DNA of 64,000 nucleotides. Source: Muriicola marianensis. GTDB lineage: Bacteria; Bacteroidota; Bacteroidia; Flavobacteriales; Flavobacteriaceae. The notes below the pieces were generated by a model, which was not told the DNA's origin, did no database searches, and worked only from the letters and a program-made list of their open reading frames with translations. The stretch is from assembly GCF_014638095.1 (NCBI RefSeq), contig NZ_BMFH01000001.1, positions 1,807,227 through 1,871,226 of the forward strand, in the 5' to 3' direction. The position numbers and the translations under genes were made by a program. Of this stretch, positions 62,146 through 64,000 are shown one piece after another (positions within the stretch are counted from its first letter, which is position 1; every line of letters starts with the position of its first letter).

Positions 62146-62176
62146 AACCCGCTCTCATAAGGGCGGGTTTCTTTTT
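62146..62176 (+). terminator. Terminator after the AOC-barrel lipoprotein gene
   Basis: Stem AACCCGC / GCGGGTT with a 10-base loop, followed by TCTTTTT. Confidence 0.85.
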
Positions 62177-62254
62177 GGAGCCTCACCATATTATTAGGGC
62201 GAAAATCAGATAAATTATTTACTTTAAGAGGATTAAACCAACCCACCCAGACTC

Positions 62255-63301
62255 GTGCTTCGCTTTTTTCGTCAGCTTCGCCATAAGCTCCTCGTTGAGA
62301 ACAGGGTAAGCAGGTATTTCTTGTACGCCCTGGGGGAGATCGTATTGATCGTGATCGGGATCATGATCGCCTTACAAGCTGACAACTTAAATGAAAAACG
62401 AAAACGTCAGAAGGAATTAAGCCTTCTTTTTCAAAATACGTCCGAATTCCTCGAACCGTCTATTCACAGGGATAAGATGTTGATACCGCATTATCAGCAA
62501 ATCGATTCGGTATTCCAGCGTATGGCAACCTTGGATAGCCCTCAATTCTATAAAGATAACCCTGAAATTCGCAATTTTCTTTACAGCGATACTCTCGTAT
62601 TTCCATTGAAAAAGTATTACTGGGTAAGTCCGGGAATAAAAAGCCTTATCCAGGCCAAAACCGATTTTCAGGAATCTCATAAACCTCTTATCTATGATCT
62701 CGAAAACTGGGATCTGGTAAATGAAGAGTTGGAAAAGGTAAATCAGGATTTTATTAATGAAATCCGTTCTTTCCAGAACCAACTCTTAAACCACGCACCT
62801 TTTCTCTTTGAGACAGGGCAGACGATGAATGACCGGTCTATTGATTATTTAATGAATGATCCCTGGTTCCGGTTTAAAATGAAGTTTTTGGCCAATCAAA
62901 GCAGGGATGTTCTCAGGGTTCTTCACTGGAATCGTGCAAGCCTGGCAGAATTATTTGGGCAGATCAGGGTTTCAGAATTTCATGAGGGAGTTAAGGAGCT
63001 CGATTCTGTTTTCCGGGTAATGGGGCTAACCCCCCTGGAAAGAATTTCCCAAATCCCTCAGACGGACAGCCAGCAGGATGAGGATCGGGTAAATCCCTAT
63101 ATTATCTTTTATAACCGTAGAAACAGCATAGTGGAGGTCCGCCATCTCCAGGGGAATGAGGAGATCAGCAGGTCGAGGATAGCCCCTAAGAGTACCGCGA
63201 TACGTCGATACAATTCTGGCACGGTGATCAGTATAGACCAACCAGATCGAAACCCTCTTTATTTCAGAGTTGCATCAGGCAGGTATGGTATTATTGAATA
63301 A
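62255..63301 (+). CDS. DUF6090-family membrane-anchored protein
   Basis: A 348-aa protein starting with GTG: MLRFFRQLRHKLLVENRVSR, then a single helix (YALGEIVLIVIGIMIALQ) and ADNLNEKRKRQKELSLL, the typical DUF6090 N-terminus. The remainder is a helical extracytoplasmic part with no known domain. No ATG in the frame before LRFF gives this start. A second family member begins 59 bases downstream, so they are probably tandem duplicates. Function is unknown. Confidence 0.82.
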   Translation: MLRFFRQLRHKLLVENRVSRYFLYALGEIVLIVIGIMIALQADNLNEKRKRQKELSLLFQNTSEFLEPSIHRDKMLIPHYQQIDSVFQRMATLDSPQFYKDNPEIRNFLYSDTLVFPLKKYYWVSPGIKSLIQAKTDFQESHKPLIYDLENWDLVNEELEKVNQDFINEIRSFQNQLLNHAPFLFETGQTMNDRSIDYLMNDPWFRFKMKFLANQSRDVLRVLHWNRASLAELFGQIRVSEFHEGVKELDSVFRVMGLTPLERISQIPQTDSQQDEDRVNPYIIFYNRRNSIVEVRHLQGNEEISRSRIAPKSTAIRRYNSGTVISIDQPDRNPLYFRVASGRYGIIE

Positions 63302-63360
63302 AACGTATTCAGACGGGGGAGTTATAACCTAAACTAAAATTTAAAAACACATTCTACTAT

Positions 63361-64000
63361 GTTCCGCTTCTTTCGACAGATACGTCAAAAGCTACTCGTG
63401 GAAAACCGAGTGAGCCGGTACCTGCTCTACGCTATTGGCGAGATCGTCCTGGTAGTGATTGGGATCCTGATCGCTCTGCAGATCAACAATTACAATGAGG
63501 CCCGGAAACAGCGAGCACAGGAGGTGCATTACCTGGAAAATCTCAGGACTGATCTGAAGCTCAACATCGCCGAACTCGATAACTATATCGCCGTGAGAAA
63601 CGGCCGTATCGAATCGGCCAACAAGGTGCTGGAATATTTTGAGGGTAAACCCCTGACCGACCTGAACGAATTTGCCTATCACACCACCAACATCTATATC
63701 TGGCAGAAATTCACCCAGCAAGACAACACCTTCCAGGAACTCGTGAACTCGGGGAACCTGGCCTTGATCTCCAATGATTCTATCAAAGATGGCTTGCTCA
63801 ACTTGCAGGCCCTGTACAGCAAACTCAAGAATGAGGAAGCCCATTTCCGCTATGACGCTGAGGTATTGTTATACGAACCCTCTTACGGGGTGCTCGACCT
63901 GAACCCCATCGTAAAGAACTTCACTTATCAGGTAACCCAGGGACAGGCCGGGGAAGATGTAGAACTCCCCCGGGCGAATTATGAGGCCATGCTCAAGGAC
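63361..64000 (+). CDS. DUF6090-family protein, cut by window edge
   Basis: An open frame from ATG 63361 to the right edge (213 codons). It begins MFRFFRQIRQKLLVENRVSR, then YLLYAIGEIVLVVIGILIAL and QINNYNEARKQRAQEVHYLE, closely similar to the gene upstream at the N-terminus but differing further on (NLRTDLKLNIAELDNYIAV, FVNSGNLALIS-like segment). It is a DUF6090 paralogue. The C-terminus is outside the window. Confidence 0.85.

Overview
The window reads as a chromosomal segment of a marine-type member of the Flavobacteriaceae (Bacteroidetes). Supporting signs are Bacteroidetes-style promoters (TAnnTTTG with TTG about 17-23 bases upstream), weak Shine-Dalgarno sequences, many SPII lipoproteins, an outer-membrane beta-barrel protein with a CarboxypepD_reg-like N-terminus, DUF6090 proteins, and a moderately GC-rich core interrupted by an AT-rich accessory block. 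No rRNA, tRNA, transposase, integrase or CRISPR array was seen.

Region 1 (1-38.4 kb) is mostly core genome: the N-terminal part of RNase R (cut by the left edge), rpiB, a CDF metal exporter, an ElaA-like acetyltransferase, an operon glgP-like / MBL hydrolase / fructosamine kinase / Gfo-Idh oxidoreductase, rnpA overlapping an S41 protease, a GCS2-CBS fusion with an AspA/AstE-like hydrolase, a tight operon of MBL hydrolase / SMP-30 propeller / S8 protease / M1 aminopeptidase, a CPA1 antiporter, lepA, a PD40 lipoprotein, an M28-PDZ peptidase, an outer-membrane receptor, dusB-like, rbfA with a LolC/E-like permease, methylmalonyl-CoA epimerase, a PAS histidine kinase with its response regulator, RDD and DinB proteins and a large S9 peptidase.

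Region 2 (38.4-51.0 kb) is visibly AT-richer and every gene lies on the minus strand. It is a defence island. In transcription order it holds an AAA-ATPase/TIR protein, hsdM, two tandem hsdS genes, a small protein with an N-terminal CBS pair and a C-terminal HEPN-like RNDIMH motif, hsdR, a DUF262-HNH protein fused to a Schlafen AlbA_2 domain, and a small membrane protein. The combination of type I restriction-modification with a TIR protein, a CBS-HEPN candidate RNase and a DUF262-AlbA_2 fusion is the best candidate in the window for an undescribed composite system.

Region 3 (51.0-64.0 kb) is accessory and lipoprotein-rich: PEGA and other small lipoproteins, an NTF2-like protein, an alpha-carbonic anhydrase preceded by a perfect TGTGA-N6-TCACA site, a PspC-DUF2339 fusion, a DUF808 protein and tandem DUF6090 paralogues (the second cut by the right edge). 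Its intergenic spaces hold three kinds of interspersed structured repeats. Family 1 is REP-like hairpins (eight clusters from 30.4 to 56.8 kb). Family 2 is a roughly 50-bp element whose two stems are interleaved as in a pseudoknot (four copies). Family 3 is a 230-270 bp MITE-like element with terminal inverted repeats, whose internal stems are kept by compensatory differences between copies (three copies).
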